From assembly GCA_963580455.1 (NCBI GenBank), contig OY756970.1, positions 6,386,001 through 6,450,000 of the forward strand: a stretch of 64,000 bases of DNA. Reading direction: 5' to 3'. The stretch's first letter is position 1, and each line of letters begins with the position of its first letter. Below, piece by piece: positions 44,943 through 55,400 of the stretch. The translations under genes were made by a program, and so were the position numbers. Origin of the DNA: Euonymus europaeus. Lineage: Eukaryota; Streptophyta; Magnoliopsida; Celastrales; Celastraceae. The notes below the pieces were generated by a model that saw only the letters and a program-made list of their open reading frames with translations, was not told the DNA's origin and searched no databases.

Positions 44943-45179
44943 TGTTCTATTAACCCACTCTAAAAAATTTAATATCTTATATCGAGAAAATAATTTAGGG
45001 TTTAGTTAGGACTTTGATAACATGTGAAACACCATTTTTTTAATTTGTAGTAGCTTCTTTTATTTTATTATTTTTTACAAACTTACTTGCAGGCATGTAG
45101 TAATGGAATATAATAACATTAAATTTGGCCATGAAGCTGTCAAATATAATACGCTGCCAAATAAACTCCTACAAAATGG

Positions 45180-48100
45180 GGCATCAACAGGTTCAATAGT
45201 ATCATTCTAAGAAAATTTAGCTTTGACAGCTAAAGGCACAACTACTCCTTTACAATTTGACATTCTAAACTTCATCAAAACATCTAGGGCATACTTTCCT
45301 TGTCAGAAAAAGATCCCTTCAGCTTGATCCATTTCCATTTACAAAAAATAAGACATTTGTCCCAAGTTAGACATCTGAAATTCTAATTTCATTTCTTCTT
45401 TAACGTTTTCCATAGCATATTGACAGTTCCTTGTAATAAAGAAACCATCAACATATAATAACAATACCAATTTCTATTCTTAATCTCTTGTATACATAGT
45501 TGGTTCATTAGGACTCCTCCTGATCACTATGATCAACAAAAAATATGTCAATCCTACTGTAACAGGCACTAGGAGCCTATTTTAGCCGATAAATAGCTTT
45601 TTGCAATATTTACATCATATCTTCCTTGCCTATAATGAAAAACCGCTAAGATTATTCCACATATATCTCCTTCTCAGGGTAACCATTCAAAAAATCAGAC
45701 TTAACATCAAGATGGAATATTTTCCAACCCTCTTTGGCAGCCAAAACAATTAACAACTTTACTATGTAAAGTCTTGCCACATGAGAAAATGTGTCTCCAT
45801 AATCAATTCTAGGCACTTGAGCATAGCCCTTCATCACTAGTCTAGCTTTAAATTTGTTTACAAAACCATCACTATTAAGTTTAGTTTGGTAAACTCATTT
45901 CACATCAATGACATTGTGGTCAATTGGCATTGCTGAGAACTTCCAAGTTTTGTGACGCCCTGACCCAGAAATTGCGCACTGAGCCGGGAGCGCCACTTTA
46001 GGCGTGTGCTCCGTCACTAAGGACCTCACCACACGCCAACCTATCCCGGATTCTAACAGAAATCCGACAACACCTCCCCGTATATCGGAGGGTGCCAACC
46101 TGGAGTCACATCTCATTTAACACGAAACAATAATCAATAATAATCAGAGAAGTTCCGCAGCCTAACAGGGCCTCTGGCCATCTATCCACATTCACACACT
46201 AGGCAGGGCCTCAGGCCTCCTAATCACATGCAATCAATAAGCATAACATATTCATCTCAATAATATCATCAAAGACTATCAAAGTCTATCAATCCGGACC
46301 CAAGGTCCTATATCCAGGTACGGGAATCCCGATCACACGGCATACCTCCCGACCATCCATCAAACATACCGAAAAGGTATTTAAGCAACATAATAGTCAA
46401 CCAATAAAAGTACTACATGTACTTAATTCATAACCAAGGTTCTCAAACAACAAAAACATATCCTAGTGCTCCTAGGGTGGCCTTTCATGTCACGCCGCCT
46501 CCTACTGATCCGCAGTCTGGTTCTCATCACCAGTCTCACCTGAAGGATACAGAAAAGTAATAGGGTGAGCAGGAGGCTCAGTAGGGAAAACAAAATGAAT
46601 CATAAGAACATAAGGCTGAATATTGAAATAAGCTCAATGCAGCAACATGACATCCTAAAATGTCACAACAATGTACAACCTCGGGCTACACCCTACAGCG
46701 CCTGGCACTAGTCAACGAATATTCCGGAAAATCATCGGAACCCTTGCACTTTGCCCCGGAACGACTATAGGTGCACCTACACCATGGAAATCCCAATTCT
46801 GGCAACAATGTGCCCATTCGGTATCCAACATCATCACAATGGTATAACCTAAGGATACTACGAGTCCTTACTCGTAGACCCTATGCATCTAATATTCATG
46901 TCCAATAATGTCATGCAAAAGAAGCTCGTATATATAACAATCCTATATATATATACATAACTACATGATGCATGAACGAGGTTTATCATGCCCAATAGAT
47001 GATTAAGCATTCAAAGGGTATGCAAATTCGTCAATAACCAACAACAAGGTTCGTTCTTCCTAAGAAACAATTTAGGAAGAACACAAATAATAAAGACCAA
47101 TGAAGAATTTCAACCGCTCTTTAGAGAAGAACAATATGATAGAAAATGGGGTACGAATCCCTACCTCAATTCCCAAGCAAAAGCTTACCAACTCAAATTC
47201 CCAAAACTAGGGTTTCGAGCTTCTCTCTCAACCTATCCATTTCAACCAACCAATCCCATATTCTGGTATCAATAACATCCATATACCATAAAAACATGAA
47301 TTTAATCATAAATCAAGAGAGACATACCTTCTCTCTCTAGGATTTCACCAAATCCTCAAAACTCCACCCAATTCAAAACTCAACCTAAACCAATGATCAA
47401 ACCTAGTAAAACAATCATAAATAACCCTAGAATCAACATATATAAACCCCAAAACTTAACTCTTCACGAATCATGCTAGATCTAACGAAAACCTAGAATT
47501 TTGAAACATGGAAAAACTCACCTTTGATCTTAAAATCCTTTGGAATGTTGCTTGAATCTTCAACCCAAGCTCCAAATCTTCAATAATCTCTCAAAACCTC
47601 ACTTTCTCTCTTTGATTTTCTCTCTCTCTCACTAGAATCAAGTCTCACGAAGAAAATACCATTTCTGGTCGCGTACTGGCTTTTAACAGCTCGGGGAGCG
47701 CTTAGGCGTTCAGAATTTGCGCCTAGGCGCATTGACCTTGATTTTAAATTTGAACTCACTGTCCCGTGCAACTTTTGTACACGCCTAGGCGACCGCCTAG
47801 GCGTGTGGCCTTACTTTTTGTTTTAGCTCCGTCTCGTTCTTAGCTTTGATTTGATATATTATGGGCCCGAAACAGACATCTGTGCTAAAAGTTATGACCG
47901 ATTTACCGAACCTAGTTCTAAAACTATCATTTAGGCCTTATACACTTCCAATGGTCCGTTATCACTTCGAACCCATTTTTCAATAATTTATTACTTAAAA
48001 TTTAACCAAACATAAAATTTTTGGGTCAGGATCTCACAAGTTTGGTTCTTGTTTATCATTTCAATCTCATGATTCATAGCATTATTCCACTCAACAAACT

Positions 48101-49412
48101 TATTGGCATCTTTATAATAAACAGGATTAGCGGACATCACATTGCAACTCTCATATACTTCTGATATAGATATGGTTTTATTGGAATCTTTCTCATCAAT
48201 GGTACCTTTAACCATTACTTTTGACTGGAATATGAGGTAAACTGCATGAAACTTGTCTAATATGACTAGAACTTACTACCATGTTTCTGTCCTAGTCCTA
48301 GTAAGCATTTTCATCCACAACAATATCCCTAGCCATCATTATTTTCTTTATCTGAACATTATACACCCTATAGCCTGTGGATTGTGTTGAGTAGCCAACA
48401 AATATTTGAATCTCAACCTTCTTATCAAGTTTACTCCTTTTCACTGCTGGGGTGTGTGTAGCACATAACCAAACACCTTTAAGTGTTCAGACTTCAGTTG
48501 GTGTAGCATTTTTAATAGATCATATGGGCAATCGTTAAGAAGATAGACAACAGTGCAAAATGCTTTTACTCAAAAGTTTTTGGGCAACTTTTTCTCTACA
48601 AACAAGCATCTAGCCATCTAGCCATCTCCATTACAGTTATATTCTTCCTTTCCGAGACTCCATTCTATTCTGGAGTGTAACTGATCTTAGAGCTTTCAAC
48701 CTCATACCATTTTTAGCCTCCACCATTTTTGTAAACTTCTGAAACACATTGAATACTTGATATTTACTGCTAAGAAAGTAAACCCAAGTCATACATGTAA
48801 AGACATCTATGAATAGCATAAAATACCAGTTATGACTTAGGGACTTTGTGTTCATTCCACCACAAACATTAGTATGTACAAGCTCAAACTTTTGAGTGGC
48901 TCTCCGTTTGAAGTTTCTGGAAATAACCCAAGTTGACAAGCTTCACAAACAATATCACCTTCACTCAAATTAGTCAAATCCCTTACAAAGCTTTTCTCTT
49001 TTTCTAGCCTCAAGGATTGCTGATTAAAATGTGCATATCTCTTATGCCACAGATTGACATCAATCCCTCCTTTTACATAGGCAGATTGGATGCAATTGCA
49101 TAGTGCAAAGGAAAGTTGTTACTCTCCATTCTCACTCTAGCCATTGTAAGAGTATAACCTCTTTTCACCATTTGAGCCATGCTTAATAAATTGTTTTTCA
49201 ACTAAGGAATCAACAAAACATCTTTAGTATATTTCATACATTTTGCGGTGTTAATAGCAACCACACCTCTTCCTTTAGCCTCTACTATCTGCCCATTCCC
49301 AAGCTTAACCTTGGTTCTGATTGATCTGTCTAAGAGCTGAATAACTCTTCATCTTTGGCCTATGGCTTGTATAGGCATTGTCTATGAACCAGACATTAGA
49401 AGCTATGGAAGT
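45180..49412 (-). pseudogene. Copia C2 pol pseudogene (protease, integrase, RT), split by S3
   Basis: A protease-like region and pre-integrase domain (LWHKRYAHFN near 49050-49020) lead to the integrase core at 48939-48640 (FELVHTN, then FIDVFTCMTWVYF). RT begins at 48215-48045, is interrupted by solo LTR S3, and resumes at 45945 with a stretch at 45837-45655 (DVKSDFLNGYPEKEIY) and weaker similarity down to 45180. Stops are frequent. Nothing functional remains. Confidence 0.75.
45951..48038 (-). mobile_element. Solo LTR S3 (gypsy, R2 family) in copia C2
   Basis: 2088 bp flanked by a perfect duplication AGTTT (45946-45950 and 48039-48043). On the minus strand it begins TGTGAGATCCTGACCC and ends GGGGCGTCACA-like (TGTGACGCCCTGACC on the plus strand). 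It is clearly related to the R2 LTR at 60149-62113, sharing for example the block around AATGCTTAATCATCTATTGG. No internal genes. It carries GCGCCTAGGCGC-type motifs near 47690-47806. Confidence 0.88.
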
Positions 49413-51166
49413 TTAACCATCCTGAACCATAAACAGGTGATTTTCATGAACTTTTAGCTCATCAATACAGTTGGCTTGCTGAGATGTAGACTTATCTGTA
49501 GACTGCTGCTTCAGTCTGCAAAATTTCTTAATGTGCCCCACCTTATTGCAATGCCAACACTGTACTTGAGACTCTCCTTTAAATCTACAATTTTTTTCCA
49601 AATGATTAGTTTTTTTGCAAATCCCACAAGGTGAAAACCCATATTTCTTTGAAGTTTGTTCAGGGTTTTCAATTGCCTTACCCTTTCCAGACTTTTCTCC
49701 AAATGATTTCTTCCCAACTTTAGATGATGAACCAGCGCCACTCTTCTTCCCACTCCCTTTATGTTTTGCCTGAAGATGTCCTTCACTTACCTCTTCAGTC
49801 CTCATTGAAGCTCTTTGTTCTTGGGCCTATAATTTACTACACAGTTTTGAAATAGAGAGCTTTGTGAGATCATAAGACTCTTCTATTGTAGAAACTTTCG
49901 ATTCAAACTTATCAAGAAGACTAATCAATATTTTTGTAACCACTCTATTGGCCCAAAATGATGTTGTGTTTCTAGTGTGCCAAAGATTAAAGTATCTCAA
50001 ACTGTAGAATATAAAAATTACACCGATTACTATCTAACTAAATCAAATGAAAGTACATATTACCTTGGGACCTGTGTAATCTTTGGTTCCCCAACTCCAC
50101 TAAAGTGCGCTTTGTTGAGATTAATAGAAATAAAAGCAAAATGGCACCAAGTAAAATTGACATAACGATAGTTGGTATTTGATACTTGACAACAATGGTT
50201 TAAATACAAAGATATCCTGGTGGATAACATACTAGTAATATGAATTGACATTGAATTCACTAAGAAAGTATGAGAATTTTGGAGAGAAACTCTATTCAAG
50301 TCCTTTTGTTTTTCTTGTTTGATTTGATTCGTTGATCCTTTTTTCTTTCATCTACCACCTCTCTTAAGGTCTATCTTCCACCAAGTTTGGCCACGTTTCA
50401 CGTCCTGCCTCTATTAATTCCTACTTTTTCGGTCACAAACTGGAATTTCCAGATAGTGTAACAAATCCTGGCAGTTGGTTACTTGCACAACTCTTGCCAC
50501 ATGGCCCTCATTTTAAGCTCCATATTTTCAGGCCAAATTGTTACACACTTCTTACTCGATCTGGCCTATTCATGTTGGGCCGCTACTTCTTCTTGGATAG
50601 CATTGTCTATCTAGGCTTGTGCTGGCTGTCCATCTCGAGCTGATTACGTAGGCTTTGTTATTGGGCCTGGTCTTACATGGAAATGGTATTAACACACTCT
50701 TTGATTAGCGATCCGTTCTCCATATAGTCTGATTTTGTTTACCAATCCAAGCAATTTGTCAGATTATTCCTTCACTATCTCTCCCTCCGTAATTCACCGA
50801 AGTTCAAATTCTCTCTTCAAAGTCAGTAACTTGACTGACCTAACACATTCACTTTCCCGTAACTTTTCCTTTAGTTTGTCCCAAGCCTCCTTGGCTATCT
50901 TTAAGCCAACTATTCTTGAAAAGATTTTCTCAGAGACTGCTACATGGATAAAGGAAAAGGGCTTTATAGTTCTTTTTGAGCTGGTCTTTCTCCCACTTGA
51001 TAGCTTGTACTGTTGCATCATCTGAAAGTTCTGGTGGAGTATAACCACTTTGAATTATACTCCACACATCATGTGCATTCAAAAGATTTTCCATTTTAAT
51101 GGACCAAATATCATAACGTTCTCCATTAAATACAGGAGGAGGCAAACCAGATGTAGTTGACATCAT
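49413..51166 (-). pseudogene. Copia C2 gag pseudogene, split by solo LTR S4
   Basis: ATG at 51166 (a second ATG follows directly). The copia gag N-terminus has VFNGERYDIWSIKM and a domain to about 50710. After solo LTR S4 (49946-50694) it resumes and ends with two zinc knuckles, CGICKKTNHLEKNC and CWHCNKVGHIKKFC (about 49640-49510). The two halves meet in the same frame when S4 and one duplication copy are removed. Stops occur in between (for example near 50795 and 49828). Confidence 0.8.
49946..50694 (-). mobile_element. Solo LTR S4 in copia C2 gag
   Basis: 749 bp with a perfect 5-bp duplication CACTC (49941-49945 and 50695-50699). On the minus strand it starts TGTTAATACCATTTCC, a copia-like LTR start; its far end reads GGGCCAATA rather than a CA end. 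No genes inside. The left boundary is fixed by the duplication and by restoration of the gag frame. Confidence 0.75.
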
Positions 51167-51221
51167 TCTTTTGCTCTTAAGACATCATAGGTCTTTAAGA
51201 TGCTAACTACTCTGAAGCCAC

Positions 51222-51588
51222 TGTAGTAAACTTGCCTTATAGATCGATGCTTGGACTTTAGTAAACAAGAAATAAACAAAAAATTATTTTATTCTAGAGG
51301 CAATAGTAGCAAAGTGAGTGAGATATTAACTTTCAATCAATCTTGAGCTTGTAGCTCTCATTCACATTCTCAATGTGTGATTATACAAAATAAAGAGATA
51401 TTTTTAAAGACTAAAACACACACACATCAAGACTTCTCTGAGACTCTATTAAATTAATAATATCATAACTATAGTCAAAGCCATAACAAGGTTGACCATA
51501 CTAAAACTTACAACACAATACTTCTTTTCTTACAAACTTCTATTGTGCTACAAATACAAAATGAAAAAAATAGTCTTACACTTCAACA
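51222..51588 (-). repeat. 5' LTR of copia C2
   Basis: On the minus strand it begins TGTTGAAGTGTAAGAC and ends TTACTACA, 55 bp before the gag ATG. A degenerate primer site (TGGCTTCAGAG against TGGTATCAGAG) follows. No partner LTR is present to confirm the ends. Confidence 0.6.
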
Positions 51589-52008
51589 GGAACGAATGAC
51601 TACTTGAAGACAATTAATTATGAGATTCTTCACTTATATCCACTATCTCTAGAACTTGCCATAGAGTAAACCTCAGATTTCAAAATAAATGGAAATGGTA
51701 TGAGCCAACATATGATCCTTTGGAAGAGATCATGGGGAGAGAGGAGGGAAGTTGGGTACAGGTGGCTATGCGAACCTCAGTCCATTTGATAATCTTTTTT
51801 TATACAATTGGTGTCTTTAGTAGTATTTGATGCCGTAAATCTATTTTTGTGTTGAGTATGCATCATCACATATCAGTAAGAAAAAAATTAAAAAGATCAG
51901 AAAACACCATTTCCTCAGATATCTAACAATGTTGGGTGCTTCATGTGCATGCTATTCTCCACTTTTGCCTTCTCTAAAAGTTTGAGTTGGTTTTAAAGTA
52001 TATAATGA
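51589..52008. other. Unannotated spacer
   Basis: AT-rich; I see no gene, RNA or repeat here. Confidence 0.5.
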
Positions 52009-52176
52009 CCTGAAACAGTCGTTACTGGCACCGGCTGGGCCCATGGGTCACTACCCCCAACCCATCTGGCCCCACAGGCGTCCAGGTTGTTGTTGTGAGG
52101 TTCAATGGAGTCGAACTCATGACCTCCACACCCTTTAACATAGGGGCTTTGTCAACCTATGCCACCAACTAAGCCT
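52009..52176 (-). mobile_element. tRNA-derived SINE, minus copy
   Basis: From the 52176 end on the minus strand it has GGCTTAGTTGGTGGC (A-box-like) and GAGTTCGACTCC (B-box-like), then a body matching the plus copy at 52230-52410. Head-to-head with that copy. Confidence 0.72.
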
Positions 52177-52187
52177 AGTTTTTATTT

Positions 52188-52229
52188 AACGACCTCACCC
52201 AGTCGTTACTGATGCCAGCTGGGCCCATG
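52188..52229 (-). mobile_element. SINE 3'-tail fragment
   Basis: CGACCTCACCCAGTCGTTAC and the GGGCCCATGG block repeat the 3' tail of the minus SINE at 52009-52060. It is a truncated third copy, abutting the head of the plus SINE. Confidence 0.6.
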
Positions 52230-52410
52230 GGCATGGCTTAGTTGGTGACATAGGTTGTCATGTGCACTATGTTAAAGGGTGTCGAGGTCATGAGTTTGAC
52301 TGCGCTGAACCTCACACCAACAATCTGGGCGCTTGCAGGGCCAGATGGGTTGGAGGTAGTGGCCAATGGGCCTGGACGGCGTTAGTAACGACGGGTCTGG
52401 TCGTTACAAT
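52230..52410 (+). mobile_element. tRNA-derived SINE, plus copy
   Basis: TGGCTTAGTTGGTGAC (A-box-like) at 52234 and GAGTTTGACTGC (B-box-like) near 52291, then a body matching the inverted copy at 52009-52176 over most of its length. It ends where the satellite array starts. Confidence 0.72.
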
Positions 52411-55400
52411 ACTAATAAATTTAGACATAAAATAAAAATAAAAATTGTACACCGATCACTTTTTGATGATTCGAAAGTGCTCAACTTTCTCAATGAAGGA
52501 ACTTTTAAAGGTTTTGTCCAATTTGAATAAAGGATAGTTTTTGGGCAATAAAACAATCTATAGAACCTATACCAGTATATTCAAACATAAAATAACAATA
52601 AAAAATGTACAACAATCAATTTTGATGGTTCGAAATTGTTAAACTCTTTCAATGAAATATCTTTTAATGGTTTTGTCCAATTTGAAAGAAATATGTTTCT
52701 TTGGAATCATTTAACAAAAAAACAATCTCCAGACTCTATACTAGTAAAGTTAGACATAAAATAACAATGAAAAGTGTACACCGATCACTTTTGATGGTTT
52801 AGAATCGCTCAACTCTCTCCATGAAGATCTTTTAATTGTTTTACCCAATTTGTACGAAATATGTTCTTTTGTTATCATTTGGAAATGAAATCATCATTGA
52901 AGGTTATACTAGTATATTTAAATATAAAGTAACGATAAAAAGTTTTCAACGATCGACTTTGTTGGTTCAAAATTTATACACACTCTCCATGGAGGAACTT
53001 TTAATGGTTTTGTCCAATTTTGAACGAAAGACTATCTTTTGGTAGCAAAACAATCTACTAAGCCTATAATAGTAAATTTAGAAATAAAATAACAATAAAA
53101 GTGTACACCGATCACTTCTGATAGTTCGAAATTTCCCAACTCTCTCCATGGAGAAACTTTTGAAGGTCTTTTCTAATTTGGAATGAAAGATGACCTTTCG
53201 GCAACAAAATAATCTATGGAGCCTATACTAGTAAATTGAGACACAAATAACAACAAAAAGTGTACTCTGATCTCTTTTCGTTGTTTGAAATTGCTCTACT
53301 CTCTCTATATGGAAGATCTACTAATGGTCTTATCCAATTTGAAAGGAAAGATGTTCCTTTGGCATCATTTGATAACGAAACAATCTCTAGAGCCTATACT
53401 AAAAAAACTAATACATAAAATAGCAATAAAAGCGTTAAACAATCAACTGTTATGTTTGGGAATTGTTGAACTCTCTCCATGGAGAAATTTTTAATCATTT
53501 TATCCAATTTGGAACAAAAGAAGATCTTTTGGAAATGAAACAATCTTTAGGGTCTATACTAATAAATTTATACATAAAATAGCAATAAAAGTGTACACAA
53601 ATCACTTTTACAATCTGGAATGGGCCAACTCTCTCCATGGAAGAACTTTTAAAGGTTTTGTCCAATTTGAATGAAGGATGGTCTTTGGGTAATGAAACAA
53701 TATATGGAGCGTAGAATATTAAATTTAGACAAAATAACAATAAAAAGTGTACATCGATCACTTTTGATGATTCTAAATTGCTCAACTCTCTCCATGGAGT
53801 AACTTTTGAAGATTTTGTCCAATTTCGAGCGAAAGATGGTATTTTGGCAAGAAAATAATCTAGAAAACCTGGAGTAGCAAATTTAGACATAAAATAACAA
53901 TAAAAAGTGTTAAAAAATCGATTTTTATGGTTTGAAATTGGTCAACTCTCTTTATGCAAGATCTTTTAATGGTTTGGTCCAATTTGGAACGAAAGAGATT
54001 CCTTTTGCATCATTTGACAACGAAACAAGCTCTGGAGCTTATACTGGTAAATTTAAACATAAAATAACAATAAAAAGTTTACAACGATCAATTTTGACAG
54101 TTCGGAATTGCTCAACTATCTTTATGGAAAATCTTTTAATGGTTTTGTCCAATATGGAACGAAAGATGCTTCTCTAGCCTAATTTTATGGAGAAATAATC
54201 TCCGAAGCTTATACAAGTAAGTTTAGACATAAAATAATAATAAAAGTGTACAACGATCAGTTTTTAGGATTCAAAATTGCTCAACTCTATTGTTGTAAGA
54301 TATTTTAATGGTTTCTTCCAACATGGAACCATATACGTTCCATTAGCATCAGTTAAAAAAGAAACAATCTCCAGAGCATATACTAGTAAATTTAGACATA
54401 AAATAACAATAAAAAATGTACAACGATCAATTTTGGGGATTTGAGATTGCTCAACTCTCTTTATGGAAGATCTTTAAATGGTTTTGTCAAATTTAAAACG
54501 AAAGATGTTTCTTTATCATTATTTGACAATGAAACAATCCCTAGAGCCCATACTAATAAATTTAAACATAAAATAATATTAAAAAGTGGACAACGGTCAA
54601 TTTTTGCGGTTCAGAATTGTTCTACTCACTCTATGTAAGATTTGTTAATGGTTTTATCCAATTTGTAGCGAAGAATGTTCATTTGTCATCATTTGACAAC
54701 AAAATAATTTTTGGAGCCTATACTAGTAAATTTAGACATAATATAACAATATAAAGTGTACAACGTTCAATTTTGGGAGTTTGGAATCACTCAACTCTTT
54801 TTAGGGATGATCTTTTAATTGTTTTGTCCAATTTAAAACGAAATATGTTTCTTTATCATTATTTGACAATGAAACAATCTCTGAAACCCATACTTGTAAA
54901 CTTGGAGATAAAATAATAAAAGTGGACAACGATCAATTTTTAAGGTTCAGAATTGTTCAACTCACTCTATGTAAGATTTGTTAATGAATCTATCCAATTT
55001 GTAGTGAAGAATGTTCCTTTGTCATCATTTGACAACAAAACATTCAATGGAGCCTATAATCGTAAATTTAGACATAATATAACAATAAAAAGTGTACAAC
55101 GATCAATTTTAGGGGTTTGTAATTGCTCAACACTTTTTATGGAAGATCTTTTAATGGTAATGTCCAATTTAAAATGAAAGATGTTTCTTTATCATTATTT
55201 GACAATGAAACAATCTCTCAAGCCCATACTAGTAAGTTTAGACATAAATAATAATGAAAAGTAGACAACGATCAATTTTTATGGTTCGGAATTCTTCAAC
55301 TCTTTCTATGTAAGATCTTTTAATGGTTTTCTCCAATTTGGAGCGAATGATGTTCCTTTAGCATTATTTGACATTGAAACAATCTCCAGAGCCCATACTA

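Larger units (their letters stand above)
17952..44956. mobile_element. Long-inverted-repeat DNA element, split by later insertions
   Basis: The left arm (17952-18260) and the right arm (23753-24048 continuing at 44943-44956 once E1 is removed) are inverted copies over about 300 bp, roughly 75-80% alike by eye. They share, for example, AAAATAAAATAAATAATTTTT and a long match around TTCTTTCTTCTTCACCAAAT. The arms start GGGCTAATAGAA and GGGTTAATAGAA. Without the copia C1, the SINE and E1, about 1.5 kb remains, with no transposase frame. This suggests a non-autonomous long-TIR (MULE-like) element. Class is uncertain: no target-site duplication is evident, and two opposed copies of another repeat could look similar. 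Confidence 0.6.
45180..51588 (-). mobile_element. Decayed Ty1/copia element C2, 3'-truncated
   Basis: Minus-strand order: LTR (51222-51588), degenerate primer site, gag, protease/pre-integrase, integrase, RT. The last recognisable RT is near 45180; RNase H and the 3' LTR are not found, so the 3' end is lost. Two solo LTRs interrupt it: S4 in gag and S3 in RT. Many stops and frame breaks mark it as an old copy. Exact left end unknown. Confidence 0.8.

Noticed and set aside
17943..44965. Target-site duplication of the outer long-inverted-repeat element
   Set aside because: The 9-11 bp flanks at 17943-17951 and 44957-44965 do not match, so I claim no duplication and leave the class open.
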